Assembly (NCBI GenBank): GCA_027487435.1
Contig: JAIYDP010000324.1
Span: forward strand, 1-47,454
Length of the DNA stretch: 47,454 bases
Direction of reading: 5' to 3'
Source of the DNA: Verrucomicrobiaceae bacterium
Lineage (GTDB): Bacteria; Verrucomicrobiota; Verrucomicrobiia; Verrucomicrobiales; Akkermansiaceae
A program made the position numbers and the translations under genes. Each line of letters starts with the position of its first letter. Within the stretch, counting starts at the first letter, position 1. Positions 25,639 through 35,448 of this stretch are shown in pieces. The notes under the pieces were generated by a model. The model worked only from the letters and a program-made list of their open reading frames with translations, made no database searches and was not told where the DNA came from.

Positions 25639-26931
25639 ATGACTGATCCTCAAAACATCTCCGCCTTTGATCGCCGTGGTTTCCTCAAAACTGGTGCGCT
25701 TGTTACCGTTGCCAATCTGCTCCCAAGTATGGTCTCCGCGCAGAACAAGGATAAGGAAATCAAGGTAGCATTGATTGGTTGCGGTGGACGCGGAACCGGG
25801 GCGGCATCGCAGTCTCTTACTGTGCCAGGAACCAAACTTGTGGCCATGGCAGATGCTTTTGAAGATCGCCTCAACAGTGCTTATGGAGAGTTAAAGAAAC
25901 AATTCGGCGACCGTGTAGATGTTGCCGATGATCTACGAGTTTATGGATTCGATGCCTACAAAAAAGCGATCGATGCCGCGGATCTCGTTTTGCTTTGCTC
26001 CACTCCAGGTTTCCGACCAGCACATTTCGAATACGCTGTGGAAAAAGGCAAACACGTTTTCATGGAAAAGCCTGTGGCTGTAGATGGACCAGGAATACGT
26101 AAAATCATTGAGGCTGCAAAGGCGGCAGATAAGAAAAATCTGAAAGTTGTCTGCGGTCTCCAGCGCCACTATCAAAACGACTACATCGCGACTCTTGAGC
26201 AAATCAAAAACGGTGTGATTGGAGACATCATCAACACTCAAGTTTACTGGTCAGGCAATGGGGTTTGGACTCGCGAGCGTCAGCCCGGGATGACGGAAAT
26301 GGAATATCAAATGCGCAATTGGTACTATTTCAACTGGCTCTGCGGCGATCATATTTGTGAGCAGCACATTCACAACCTTGATGTTAGCAACTGGTTTGTC
26401 GGCGCACACCCGATCAAGGCAAATGGATTTGGAGGAAGAACTTCACGCATCGGAAAAGACTGGGGCGAAATTTACGACCACCATTACGTAGAATACACTT
26501 ATGCAAATGGCACCATCATGAACAGTCAGTGCAAGCATTGGAATAATACATGGTCGAAGGTGTCAGAAACAATCATAGGGACCAAAGGCACTGCGGAAAG
26601 CGGCGTGATCAAAGATCGCACCGGCAAAACGATTTGGCGTTATCGCGGTGAGCCAAACAATTCGTATCAGACAGAGCATGATGTTTTGATACAGCACATT
26701 CGTGAGAACAAACCGATCAATGACGCTCATTACACTGCGGAAGCAAGTTTAACGGCGATCATGGGAAGAATGGCTACTTATTCCGGACAAGAAATCACAT
26801 GGGAGCAAGCATTGAATTCCGATCTGGACACCATGCCAAAAGTGCTCGCCTGGAATGCAGATCCAGGCCCTAAAATGGGTCCCGATGGCCTCTATCCGGC
26901 CCCGATTCCCGGTGTGACCAAGGTTTTCTAA
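25639..26931 (+). CDS. Tat-exported Gfo/Idh/MocA family oxidoreductase
   Basis: A 430-residue NAD(P)-dependent oxidoreductase. A twin-arginine leader 'DRRGFLKTGA' lies at about 11-20, followed by a hydrophobic run and 'SAQ', so it is exported folded with its cofactor. The Rossmann motif 'ALIGCGGRGTGAA' is at ~44-56, the family EKP signature is in 'GKHVFMEKPVAVDG' at ~136-149, and a substrate-side 'HIHNLDVSNWF' follows near 247-257. Such exported members act on glycans or their ring-opened sugars in Bacteroidota, Planctomycetes and Verrucomicrobia. With the divergent heme protein and ThuA genes it suggests a periplasmic sugar-modifying pathway. It converges with the next gene, with a 22-nt gap. 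Confidence 0.9.
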   Translation: MTDPQNISAFDRRGFLKTGALVTVANLLPSMVSAQNKDKEIKVALIGCGGRGTGAASQSLTVPGTKLVAMADAFEDRLNSAYGELKKQFGDRVDVADDLRVYGFDAYKKAIDAADLVLLCSTPGFRPAHFEYAVEKGKHVFMEKPVAVDGPGIRKIIEAAKAADKKNLKVVCGLQRHYQNDYIATLEQIKNGVIGDIINTQVYWSGNGVWTRERQPGMTEMEYQMRNWYYFNWLCGDHICEQHIHNLDVSNWFVGAHPIKANGFGGRTSRIGKDWGEIYDHHYVEYTYANGTIMNSQCKHWNNTWSKVSETIIGTKGTAESGVIKDRTGKTIWRYRGEPNNSYQTEHDVLIQHIRENKPINDAHYTAEASLTAIMGRMATYSGQEITWEQALNSDLDTMPKVLAWNADPGPKMGPDGLYPAPIPGVTKVF

Positions 26932-26953
26932 TCCATGATTCCCGAGTAAAAAA

Positions 26954-28078
<1,125 letters not shown>

Positions 28079-28132
28079 TGGTTTCTTTCTGAAAGCATGG
28101 TGGAGAGATGGCAAGCACACAAGGTCAGATCG

Positions 28133-29452
28133 CTATTCCAACATCGTCACGCGGACGCGACCGAAGCGTTGTGAACTAGGATCGGTTACTGTATCGATGA
28201 CTTTGACCCGCTCCCATCGATCATTGATCGAGTTCACTTCGCTAGTGCCTACCGTTTCCCATAATGCAAGATTTGAGGAGAATTCGTGTGTGTAGGTTAT
28301 CGCCGCGCCATTCGTATTTTTGCGACGCAGAAACTCGATGGTTAGCCTTGTTTGCCCTTCGATCACTTCACTCCGAATCAACGGCAAGCCGCGAATCCCA
28401 TCAACAGCGTCTATGGTTTTTGACTCAGGAAAAATCGGATCGAGATGAAACGCATATTCTAACAGATGAGAAATACCGTCATGATCGAAGTCCGCCAGAG
28501 GTCCCGTTTGCAGTGGATCCGAAAGCTGCGCGGGTGAAAAATATAGCTTCTGCCAAGCGGCAAAATCTTCCATGGAAATTGCAGATGCTACCGGTGCAAT
28601 ATCGTTGATCCAACTCGATGAAGCAGAAATGCGCGATGCATAAAACCCACTCGGCAGGTCAGTCTCGACGTCGGGTTCCAGCATCCAGCCTTTCGTGGTT
28701 TTGTATTCCATGCCGCCAACATCAAACAGTGCGGCGAGATATCCATCATTTCCCTCCGAACTATTTTTACGAAAGGGCCCATCGACAGACAGATTGATCC
28801 CAGCCAAGCGCCACAGTCCATTTTCTAACACAAACAGGCCGCCGCCTGAGTCTCCGATGCTGAGATGGCACTCGTTGGCGATGCTGTTTTGATCAAAATC
28901 GCAGAAAAGAAGTTGTCCATAAACGCCGCTCGACACGACTCTTGTCACATGATTCCTCCCCCAGCGTTGCACGGCATCGGCAACGCCCCACCTCCAGCCT
29001 TTTAACTCGCCTTCTTGGATCACAGCCAATCCACGCTGGGTGCCACGCCCGATAACGGTAGTCAACGAGCTAACGTCATTTACCCCACTCGATCGCGGGG
29101 CATAGCTGGGAAAAGGTTTGGCATGATCGACCTCCCAAATTTGGAGATCCGTTGTAGGACTGTCATATTTTGCAATGGTGACGTAGGCATCACCGTGGAA
29201 ATAAAAAATATGCCCGATCTCGTTTCCCCAGATGTGTTTTGCCGTGATGAAAAAGTGGGGGGCTATCGGCACACCAAGATGGGCATTGAATTTCCCTACA
29301 TATTGCCAGCCCGAGTTATCCCCTGGGGTGGTCGTATTGTGAACCGGATCATCGGTGTGCCAAAATATCACCGCCCACGCCCGTCCCTCGCAAAGCATGC
29401 CAATCAACAATGTGATCAAACACCGGACCGTGAAATTCATGGCATGGAACAT
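28133..29452 (-). CDS. Secreted trypsin-like serine protease with C-terminal verrucomicrobial module
   Basis: A 439-residue exported chymotrypsin-fold (S1) protease. Signal peptide about 5-27 (ends RAWA; Met5 at 29440 is an equally good start). The catalytic triad is recognisable: His73 in 'FFITAKHIWG', Asp102 in 'TTDLQIWEV' and Ser202 in 'IGDSGGGLF'. After the protease domain (to ~265), a Ca-binding-like 'ADFDHDGISHLLEYAF' (about residues 319-334) introduces a C-terminal domain of the type frequent in secreted verrucomicrobial enzymes. Substrate unknown. It lies 79 nt downstream of ftsW on the same strand, so read-through from the dcw operon is possible, but its function is unrelated. Confidence 0.85.
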   Translation of the reverse strand: MFHAMNFTVRCLITLLIGMLCEGRAWAVIFWHTDDPVHNTTTPGDNSGWQYVGKFNAHLGVPIAPHFFITAKHIWGNEIGHIFYFHGDAYVTIAKYDSPTTDLQIWEVDHAKPFPSYAPRSSGVNDVSSLTTVIGRGTQRGLAVIQEGELKGWRWGVADAVQRWGRNHVTRVVSSGVYGQLLFCDFDQNSIANECHLSIGDSGGGLFVLENGLWRLAGINLSVDGPFRKNSSEGNDGYLAALFDVGGMEYKTTKGWMLEPDVETDLPSGFYASRISASSSWINDIAPVASAISMEDFAAWQKLYFSPAQLSDPLQTGPLADFDHDGISHLLEYAFHLDPIFPESKTIDAVDGIRGLPLIRSEVIEGQTRLTIEFLRRKNTNGAAITYTHEFSSNLALWETVGTSEVNSINDRWERVKVIDTVTDPSSQRFGRVRVTMLE

Positions 29453-29531
29453 AGGTACATTTGTTCATTTTGCAAATCCTGAAGAGGAGCACTGGCAGAC
29501 CATGGGAGAAATACTGTTGAAAAGGTTCTCG

Positions 29532-30692
29532 TTAGAGGCGTTCAGGGCGGGCTAATGAGGAAATTTCTGGCTCTTCTTCGGTGGCGAGTGCTTGATTTTC
29601 TCGATGGATCGCAAGCAGCACGGCGATGGATCCAATCATGGCGATCAGGTTGGTGCCTCCGTAACTGATGAAGGGAAGTGGAAGTCCAGCAACGGGCATT
29701 CTGGCGGTGGTGACGGTAATGTTGATCAAAGCGGGAAGCAGGATCAAGAGGGTAAGACCTGCTGCCAAAATCCGCGAAAACATACGCTGCGAATTGGCTG
29801 CGATGTAGAAGCCTGATGCACCAAGCAGAATGAAGCAGAAAACGATAGAGAGTGTCATGGTCAGGCCGAATTCTTCCGCTGCCACAGCAAGCACAAAGTC
29901 GGTATGAGCTTCGGGAAGGTAGCCATGCTTTTCTTGGCTGTTGCCTAGACCCACACCGCTGGGACCGCCGCGACCGAAGGCGAGCAGGGCGTGCCACTGT
30001 TGCCGATTGATGTCTTGGGTTTTCTTGTCGGTTTGATGAAAATCTTCGACTTTCGAAAACGCCGCAAAACGCTGCATACGATTTTCATTGCTGTGGACCA
30101 ATGCAATGCCGCACCCGAGTGCGAGAAGAGCGACGGGGAGGAGGAATCTTTGGCGAACTCCGATCAAATACATGCATGCGGCTCCCACCAAACCGAGCAA
30201 TGCAGCGGTGTCCATGTCTTCTTCAAAGAGAATCAGTAGCACGGGAATCGCGAACAGACTGCCTGGCAAGACGAATCCTTTGATGAAGCTTTTGACAGTG
30301 GTTGTATCGCGCGCGTAATAGTAGGCAAGGCCGATGATGCTTGTGATTTTTCCGATGTCGGATGCTTGAAATTTCGGCAAGAAGGGAAATTTCACCCAGC
30401 GGGCTGAGCCGTTGACTCGATGTCCTTCGATGGGCAGGTAGCATGCAGCGAGCAGCCCGATACCGAGGAGGAAAAGTATCGGTGCAAACTTGCGAATCCA
30501 TTCTGGCCTGCAATGATAAACAACGAAGAAGACAAGTAGTGCGACAGTGAGATTTTTCTGATGGTCGAATTGAAACTGTGTTTGTGAGGTGGCAAGCTTC
30601 GCCCATGGCCCCGTGGAGGCGATCATCACCACGCCCATGGACACGAGCGCCAATGCTGCGATGATGAGAACGGTTTGGATGAAGCGATTCAT
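29532..30692 (-). CDS. ftsW: Peptidoglycan glycosyltransferase FtsW (SEDS family)
   Basis: A 386-residue polytopic SEDS protein that polymerises lipid II glycan strands at the septum with its partner transpeptidase. About ten hydrophobic segments; the family-specific extracellular loop 'EEDMDTAAL' near 160, 'NRQQWHALLAFGRGGPSGVGLGNSQEKHGYLPEAHTDF' type segment near 230-265, and 'LPFISYGGT' near 347-355. FtsW rather than RodA is inferred from its position at the end of the dcw operon, after murD, in the same unit as ftsI. It starts 18 nt after the LysM gene. murG, murC and ftsQAZ do not follow. Confidence 0.93.
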   Translation of the reverse strand: MNRFIQTVLIIAALALVSMGVVMIASTGPWAKLATSQTQFQFDHQKNLTVALLVFFVVYHCRPEWIRKFAPILFLLGIGLLAACYLPIEGHRVNGSARWVKFPFLPKFQASDIGKITSIIGLAYYYARDTTTVKSFIKGFVLPGSLFAIPVLLILFEEDMDTAALLGLVGAACMYLIGVRQRFLLPVALLALGCGIALVHSNENRMQRFAAFSKVEDFHQTDKKTQDINRQQWHALLAFGRGGPSGVGLGNSQEKHGYLPEAHTDFVLAVAAEEFGLTMTLSIVFCFILLGASGFYIAANSQRMFSRILAAGLTLLILLPALINITVTTARMPVAGLPLPFISYGGTNLIAMIGSIAVLLAIHRENQALATEEEPEISSLARPERL

Positions 30693-30710
30693 GTACTACG
30701 TGACCCCGAT

Positions 30711-31538
30711 CTAGTGACGAGGAACCTTGAGATTTGCGCCAATTTTTAATTGGGAAGGCTTGCTAGCAGGATTCGCACTTTGCAGGTCTCCGATAGATAC
30801 ACCGTGCATGCGTGCAATTGAAAAGAAGGTCTCTCCTTTTTTCACAACGTGAACTTTACTTGCGCCAGAGCGCCCAGTTTCTGAAGGTTGGATGACTTGA
30901 GTTACGCGTGGTATCGCTTGTGCATCGATCGAAGGACGAGCGAGAATAGCGGTGCCATCGCCCGCAGAGGATGCTCCTTGGTTGCGGTTGTTGAGTCGAG
31001 CTAACTCATCGGGGATGATAGCTTCGGCGGTGCGTGCGGGGATGCGAAGATTCAATCCAGAAATGATGGTGATGTTATTATTCGCATGACGAAGGGCTTG
31101 CTCAGTGATGCCGTAATCTTTGGCTATGGAAGCATAGGTAGCATTGCGCTGCGACGAGGTCACGAGGTGCAGTTTTTGACCTGGCTGTATGGCGGGTAGA
31201 TCGCCAATTCCACTGATAGGATTCAGAGCCAACATGCTCGTATTTTCGTTAGAAGATTGAGTTATCACAGCAGCTTCAGCGGATTTTTCCCGAGCGATCT
31301 TTTCACGGAGGAAATAACCTCCAATGCAAAGAATGTGGAGAATGACGATGACGGTGATGGCGCGTCCTACGTTCATATTCGGCACATCGCTTTGGAGTTC
31401 ATGGGGGGAGGACATCGCTGCTGAGGAATGCAAGCGATTTGCCCCAGTGGTAGCGCGGAGACGATGAATCAAACCGCGTGGTTTGACGGGTTTGCGAGCG
31501 ACAGGTAGGGTTAGCAGGTCTGATTGATTTTGTTTCAT
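30711..31538 (-). CDS. Membrane-anchored protein with two LysM domains, dcw-linked
   Basis: A 275-residue protein with a ~58-residue basic cytoplasmic N-terminus, one transmembrane helix (about 60-77) and a periplasmic region with two LysM domains (about 124-168, ITEQALRHANN, and 229-273, VSIGDLQSANP), separated by a Ser/Ala-rich linker. LysM binds GlcNAc-containing glycan chains. It sits between murD and ftsW with gaps of 12 and 18 nt, so it is cotranscribed with septal peptidoglycan genes and probably acts at the wall or division site. A topology with a cytoplasmic tail, one TM and periplasmic LysM domains would suit a divisome scaffold; this role is inference. Confidence 0.82.
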   Translation of the reverse strand: MKQNQSDLLTLPVARKPVKPRGLIHRLRATTGANRLHSSAAMSSPHELQSDVPNMNVGRAITVIVILHILCIGGYFLREKIAREKSAEAAVITQSSNENTSMLALNPISGIGDLPAIQPGQKLHLVTSSQRNATYASIAKDYGITEQALRHANNNITIISGLNLRIPARTAEAIIPDELARLNNRNQGASSAGDGTAILARPSIDAQAIPRVTQVIQPSETGRSGASKVHVVKKGETFFSIARMHGVSIGDLQSANPASKPSQLKIGANLKVPRH

Positions 31539-31550
31539 AGCGGGAGGTTG

Positions 31551-32852
31551 TTAACGAAGTTGATGGACGATATTGCGAAAAGTATTGCCACGGTGTTCGT
31601 AGCCAGTGAATTGATCAAAGGAAGAGGTACCGGGTGATAGCAGGACGGACGTGCCTGGCGTGGCTGATTGCGCAGCAAGAGCCACGGCCTGATCGAGAGT
31701 GCTGCAAGTCCGTGTGGGGATGACTTGAGAAAATAGGTTTGCTAGTGGTTGGGCGATTTGGCCGAAGGTGACAACCGCAAGCGCCTTGCGTTGAAGTAGC
31801 GGTAAAAGGGAAGAATAGTCAAGACCTTTGTCTTTGCCTCCTGCGATCAGCACCACGGGGCGAGTCTGAGAACGAAGGGCACTTTCTAACGCATGGAGGT
31901 TGGTGGCTTTTGAGTCGTTGAGGTATTCTACGCCATCAAGGGTGCGGACGAGTTCGCAACGGTGTGGCGGCGGCACGTAGGTTTTGAAGGGGGTGATGCA
32001 ATCGATGTCCGGATAAAGAGCGCGCACGGCAGCAATGGCCGCCATGATGTTTTCGGCATTATGAAGACCGCGCAGGCATGTGTCGCGTTCGATGTCGAGC
32101 ACGACTTGTTCGTTGCAGCGGATCGTATGGCCGTCGGAGAACCAAGTGGTGATCGGGTCTTCGGTGGAAAAATCGATGAAATGCGCAGGACAATTTGGGC
32201 GTTTTTCGCCATGACGAATAACGATGGTGCTTGTGCTATCGAGATTCTCAAAGATTCGAAACTTGGCGCGGAAGTAGCTCTCGACATCGGGATAGCGATC
32301 CATGTGGTCGGGAGCAAAATTGAGCCATACAGCGACTTCCGGTTTGAAGTGGTGAATGGTTTCGAGTTGGAAAGAACTGACCTCAAGCGAGATGGTCGCG
32401 GGAGGATCATCGAACAGGACGACTTCAGCAAGAGGAGTGCCGTAGTTGCCACAGGGGATGCAAGAGATGCCATTTTGCGAGAGCAGAGTAGCGATGATCT
32501 CGGTGGTGGTGGTTTTGCCATTGGTGCCAGTGATGGCGATGGTGCGACCATGATAGTAGCTCCAAGCAAACTCGGTCTCACCGATGAGGCGAGAGGTTTG
32601 CTTGGCAAAGGCGGTGACCAGCGGGCCGTAGGTGTCGATGCCAGGGCTGATGATCAGGAGATCGGAGGTTACATTTGCGCCCTCGGCTTCGTTCGTCGAT
32701 GGGTGGAGAATGGCGCGAGAATCAAAGCCAGAAATTTCCGCCGCTTGGTCATAGACGTGCACCGATGCGCCTTCGCGCAGTGCGAGGGCAGCGGCAGCTC
32801 GTCCGCTACGACCGGCGCCGAGAATCACGATGGTTTGATTTGCGAGAGACAT
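31551..32852 (-). CDS. murD: UDP-N-acetylmuramoyl-L-alanine--D-glutamate ligase MurD
   Basis: Cytoplasmic Mur ligase adding D-Glu to UDP-MurNAc-L-Ala. Start set at Met 32852 (MSLANQTIVILGAG), because an N-terminal 'IVILGAGRSGRAAA' nucleotide-binding strand is where MurD normally begins. The longer frame to 32978 would add 42 Ser/Ala-rich residues and overlap mraY. The ATP loop is 'AITGTNGKTTTTE', followed by 'LEVSSFQLETI', 'FAPDHMDRY', 'GLHNAENIMAA', 'PHRCELV' and 'LNDSKATN' signatures in order; C-terminal 'AGGKDKGLDY' is typical. 433 residues. Gap to mraY 31 nt and to the LysM gene 12 nt. Confidence 0.95.
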   Translation of the reverse strand: MSLANQTIVILGAGRSGRAAAALALREGASVHVYDQAAEISGFDSRAILHPSTNEAEGANVTSDLLIISPGIDTYGPLVTAFAKQTSRLIGETEFAWSYYHGRTIAITGTNGKTTTTEIIATLLSQNGISCIPCGNYGTPLAEVVLFDDPPATISLEVSSFQLETIHHFKPEVAVWLNFAPDHMDRYPDVESYFRAKFRIFENLDSTSTIVIRHGEKRPNCPAHFIDFSTEDPITTWFSDGHTIRCNEQVVLDIERDTCLRGLHNAENIMAAIAAVRALYPDIDCITPFKTYVPPPHRCELVRTLDGVEYLNDSKATNLHALESALRSQTRPVVLIAGGKDKGLDYSSLLPLLQRKALAVVTFGQIAQPLANLFSQVIPTRTCSTLDQAVALAAQSATPGTSVLLSPGTSSFDQFTGYEHRGNTFRNIVHQLR

Positions 32853-32883
32853 TTTCGGTAAGAAAGCGAAGGTAAAAATGGCG

Positions 32884-34077
32884 TTAGCGAATTTTGAAAA
32901 GGGCGAGGCCGAAGAGGGCGAGCATGATAGAGATAAGCCAGAAGCGAATGATGACTTGGCTTTCTTTCCAACCACCAAGCTCGAAGTGGTGGTGAATGGG
33001 AGCCATGCGAAAGATACGTTTTTTCCGGGTTTTGTAGCTACCGACTTGGAGGATCACAGAGAGTGCTTCCATGACGAAGATGCCGCCAATGATGATAAGC
33101 ATGAGCTCTTGCTTGGTGCAGATGGCAACGGAGCCGAGGGCTCCACCAATCGCGAGGGATCCGGTATCGCCCATGAAAACAGAGGCCGGATAGCAATTGA
33201 ACCAAAGGAAGCCGAAGCCGGCACCGACCAGAGCCATGAGGAAGACGGCGAGCTCGCCGATGTGTTCGTTGTGAGGGATTTTTAGATATTCAGTAGCAAG
33301 ATAGAAATGTCCCGCAAGGTAGGCAATGACTGCGTAAGCGAGCGCGGAGGTGATGGTGCAACCGGTGGCAAGACCATCGAGTCCATCAGTGAGGTTTACG
33401 GCATTGGAACATCCGATGATAACAATCGCAAAGAAGGGGATCACAAAGATACCAAGGTTAAGCAGAGGCTCTTTGAAGAGTGGAAAGCATATCGCATCGA
33501 TACCGATTTTGAGATCGGCTAAACGGAAGCCTTGTGTGGGATCCTCGAAGCCAGAAATTTCTTTCTTGAAGTAGAAGAACGAGGCGGCGATGAGAGCGAT
33601 GACAAGTTGCCAAAAGAGCTTGGTGCGGCTGGAGATGCCGGCGGATTTTTTTTCTTTTACTTTTTTGTAATCATCACAAAAGCCTAAAAGCCCACAAGCG
33701 CCCATGGTGCAGACGCAGACGGCAACGAATGGATTCAGTGGATTTGCACAAACAAGCACGGCGACAAAAACGGCGGTGAGAATCATGACACCGCCCATGG
33801 TAGGGGTACCGATTTTTCCGCCGTGGAGTTCGGCAAGTTTGTGAACTTCATCAGCAGTACGGAGTGGTTGCCCGACCTTGAGGGAGATGAGTTTACGAAT
33901 GACGCGAGGACCGATGATGATGCTAACGATGAACGCGAGCATGCAGGCGAGGGCGGCGCGGAAGGTGATGTATTGAAAAAGGTTGAGAACATCGAAAGTA
34001 TGTGCCCAGCCTTCAACACCTGCTTGTTTTTCAGCGATGAAGGCATTTTTCCAAGTTTGATAAATCCAGTAGAGCAT
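32884..34077 (-). CDS. mraY: Phospho-N-acetylmuramoyl-pentapeptide-transferase MraY
   Basis: Integral membrane enzyme making lipid I from UDP-MurNAc-pentapeptide and undecaprenyl phosphate. Start set at 34077 (MLYWIYQTWKNAF), 2 nt after the murF stop; a frame open to 34308 runs inside murF and is low-complexity Ser/Arg/His, so it is rejected. Catalytic signatures: 'GTPTMGG', 'GFCDDYKKVKEKKSAG' (Asp-Asp-x-x-K), 'NAVNLTDGLDGLA' (the Mg-binding Asp motif) and 'PIHHHFELGGWKE' at the end, which is diagnostic of MraY. About ten hydrophobic helices; 397 residues, slightly longer than average through the N-terminal and loop regions. Confidence 0.95.
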   Translation of the reverse strand: MLYWIYQTWKNAFIAEKQAGVEGWAHTFDVLNLFQYITFRAALACMLAFIVSIIIGPRVIRKLISLKVGQPLRTADEVHKLAELHGGKIGTPTMGGVMILTAVFVAVLVCANPLNPFVAVCVCTMGACGLLGFCDDYKKVKEKKSAGISSRTKLFWQLVIALIAASFFYFKKEISGFEDPTQGFRLADLKIGIDAICFPLFKEPLLNLGIFVIPFFAIVIIGCSNAVNLTDGLDGLATGCTITSALAYAVIAYLAGHFYLATEYLKIPHNEHIGELAVFLMALVGAGFGFLWFNCYPASVFMGDTGSLAIGGALGSVAICTKQELMLIIIGGIFVMEALSVILQVGSYKTRKKRIFRMAPIHHHFELGGWKESQVIIRFWLISIMLALFGLALFKIR

Positions 34078-34079
34078 GA

Positions 34080-35438
34080 TTATTCGGGAAAGAGAGCGTG
34101 CATGAGTTGTTCCATACGTGCGGAGCGACTGCCTTTGAAGAGCAGTGCATCGTTGGCATGGAATTGGGTTTGAAGTGCTGCGGCGGCAGTGGCTTGATCT
34201 GGGAAATATTGTGAGCCCGTGGCAGATTGGTGAATGGCGAGTGTGTCCGGACCAACGGTAATGGTGTGAATGCCGAGACGGGTAGCGGCTTGGCCAACAC
34301 GCTTGCAACCATCGGCAAGAAAATCACCTTGTTCGCCCATGCGCCCGAGGATGGCAAAACGCCTCGCACCTTCTGGCAAAGGCAAGTTCGCTAGCGTTTC
34401 AAGGCCAGCAATCATGGATTCGGGATTCGCATTGTAGGTGTCATCGATGACGGTGACTTCGCGGCAGATGTAGCGACGCAACCTGCCGCTGGTGAGTGTG
34501 GCTTGGGCAAGTCCGCGGGCGATGGCATGGGCAGGCACACCAGCGTGATGCGCGGCGGCGGCAGCAAGCAGTGCATTGGCGACCATGTGCCGACCAGCGA
34601 CAGGAAGTGAAGCGGCTATTTTTTCGCCGTGGATGATAAGGATAAAAGTCATGCCGTCTGCTGACTCGCAGATGTCTTCGGCGCGAATTTCATCGTTGGG
34701 TCCACCCGTGGTGATGATACGTGCTTGGGTGAGGCTACGAACGATGTCGAGGAAATCGCAGTCGTGGGGGACGAACAGGCATTGATCATCCGTGAGGGTG
34801 GATGCGACGCAGGCTTTCTCACGGGCGATGTTTTCGCGGCTACCCAGATGCTCGATGTGGGATGTGCCGATGTTGGTGATGATGGCGCAATGCGGGCGGG
34901 CGATGGTGGCGAGCGGAGCAATCTCGCCGGGATGGTTCATACCCATTTCATAAACAGCAGCGCGGTGAGTGACTGAGGTTTGAAGAACTGTTAGAGGGAG
35001 GCCAATGTGGTTGTTGAGATTGCCGATGGTGGCGTAGGACGAAAGGGTCTCGGCGAGGGCGGCTCGCGTGAAGTCCTTGGTGCTGGTTTTTCCGTTAGAT
35101 CCAGTGAGCGCGATGATGAATGTATCCGAGAGCTGCGTGCGCCACCATGCGGCGAGATGTTGCAAAGCTAGTAGGGTATCGGGAACGATGATGACGGCCG
35201 TGGCGGGAGGCGGCGAACCTGACCAATTCTCGACGATGGCGATGGTGGCTCCTTGTTTTAGGGCTTGCGGTGCGAAGGTGTTCGCATCGAAAGAATTGCC
35301 ACGCAGCGCAATGAAGATGCAGGAGGAAGGAAGATTTCGAGTATCGGTAGAAACACCCGCAGTGGCTTGCACGCTAGCATCCCCTGCGGCAACGGAGGCT
35401 CCGAGGATTTGGGCGATTTGCTGTGCGGTGAGGATCAT
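34080..35438 (-). CDS. murF: UDP-N-acetylmuramoyl-tripeptide--D-alanyl-D-alanine ligase MurF
   Basis: Adds D-Ala-D-Ala to the UDP-MurNAc-tripeptide, completing the soluble precursor. 452 residues; ATP loop 'LTGSNGKTSTKD' at 111-122, 'YEMGMNHPGEI' near 185, 'NIGTSHIEHLGSRENIAREK' type segment near 210-230, and 'VIDDTYNANPESM', the MurF-specific motif, near 328-340. Starts 10 nt after the murE stop and is followed by mraY after 2 nt, so translation is tightly coupled. Confidence 0.95.
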   Translation of the reverse strand: MILTAQQIAQILGASVAAGDASVQATAGVSTDTRNLPSSCIFIALRGNSFDANTFAPQALKQGATIAIVENWSGSPPPATAVIIVPDTLLALQHLAAWWRTQLSDTFIIALTGSNGKTSTKDFTRAALAETLSSYATIGNLNNHIGLPLTVLQTSVTHRAAVYEMGMNHPGEIAPLATIARPHCAIITNIGTSHIEHLGSRENIAREKACVASTLTDDQCLFVPHDCDFLDIVRSLTQARIITTGGPNDEIRAEDICESADGMTFILIIHGEKIAASLPVAGRHMVANALLAAAAAHHAGVPAHAIARGLAQATLTSGRLRRYICREVTVIDDTYNANPESMIAGLETLANLPLPEGARRFAILGRMGEQGDFLADGCKRVGQAATRLGIHTITVGPDTLAIHQSATGSQYFPDQATAAAALQTQFHANDALLFKGSRSARMEQLMHALFPE

Positions 35439-35448
35439 GGAAATTGGC

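Noticed and set aside
31962..32861. 299-codon + strand ORF opposite murD
   Set aside because: Antisense shadow; murD carries all family motifs.
32853..32978. N-terminal extension of the murD frame
   Set aside because: 42 low-complexity residues overlapping the mraY end; the Rossmann-type MurD start is at 32852.
34078..34308. N-terminal extension of the mraY frame
   Set aside because: Lies inside murF, has Ser/Arg/His-rich out-of-frame composition, and a proper ATG follows the murF stop after 2 nt.
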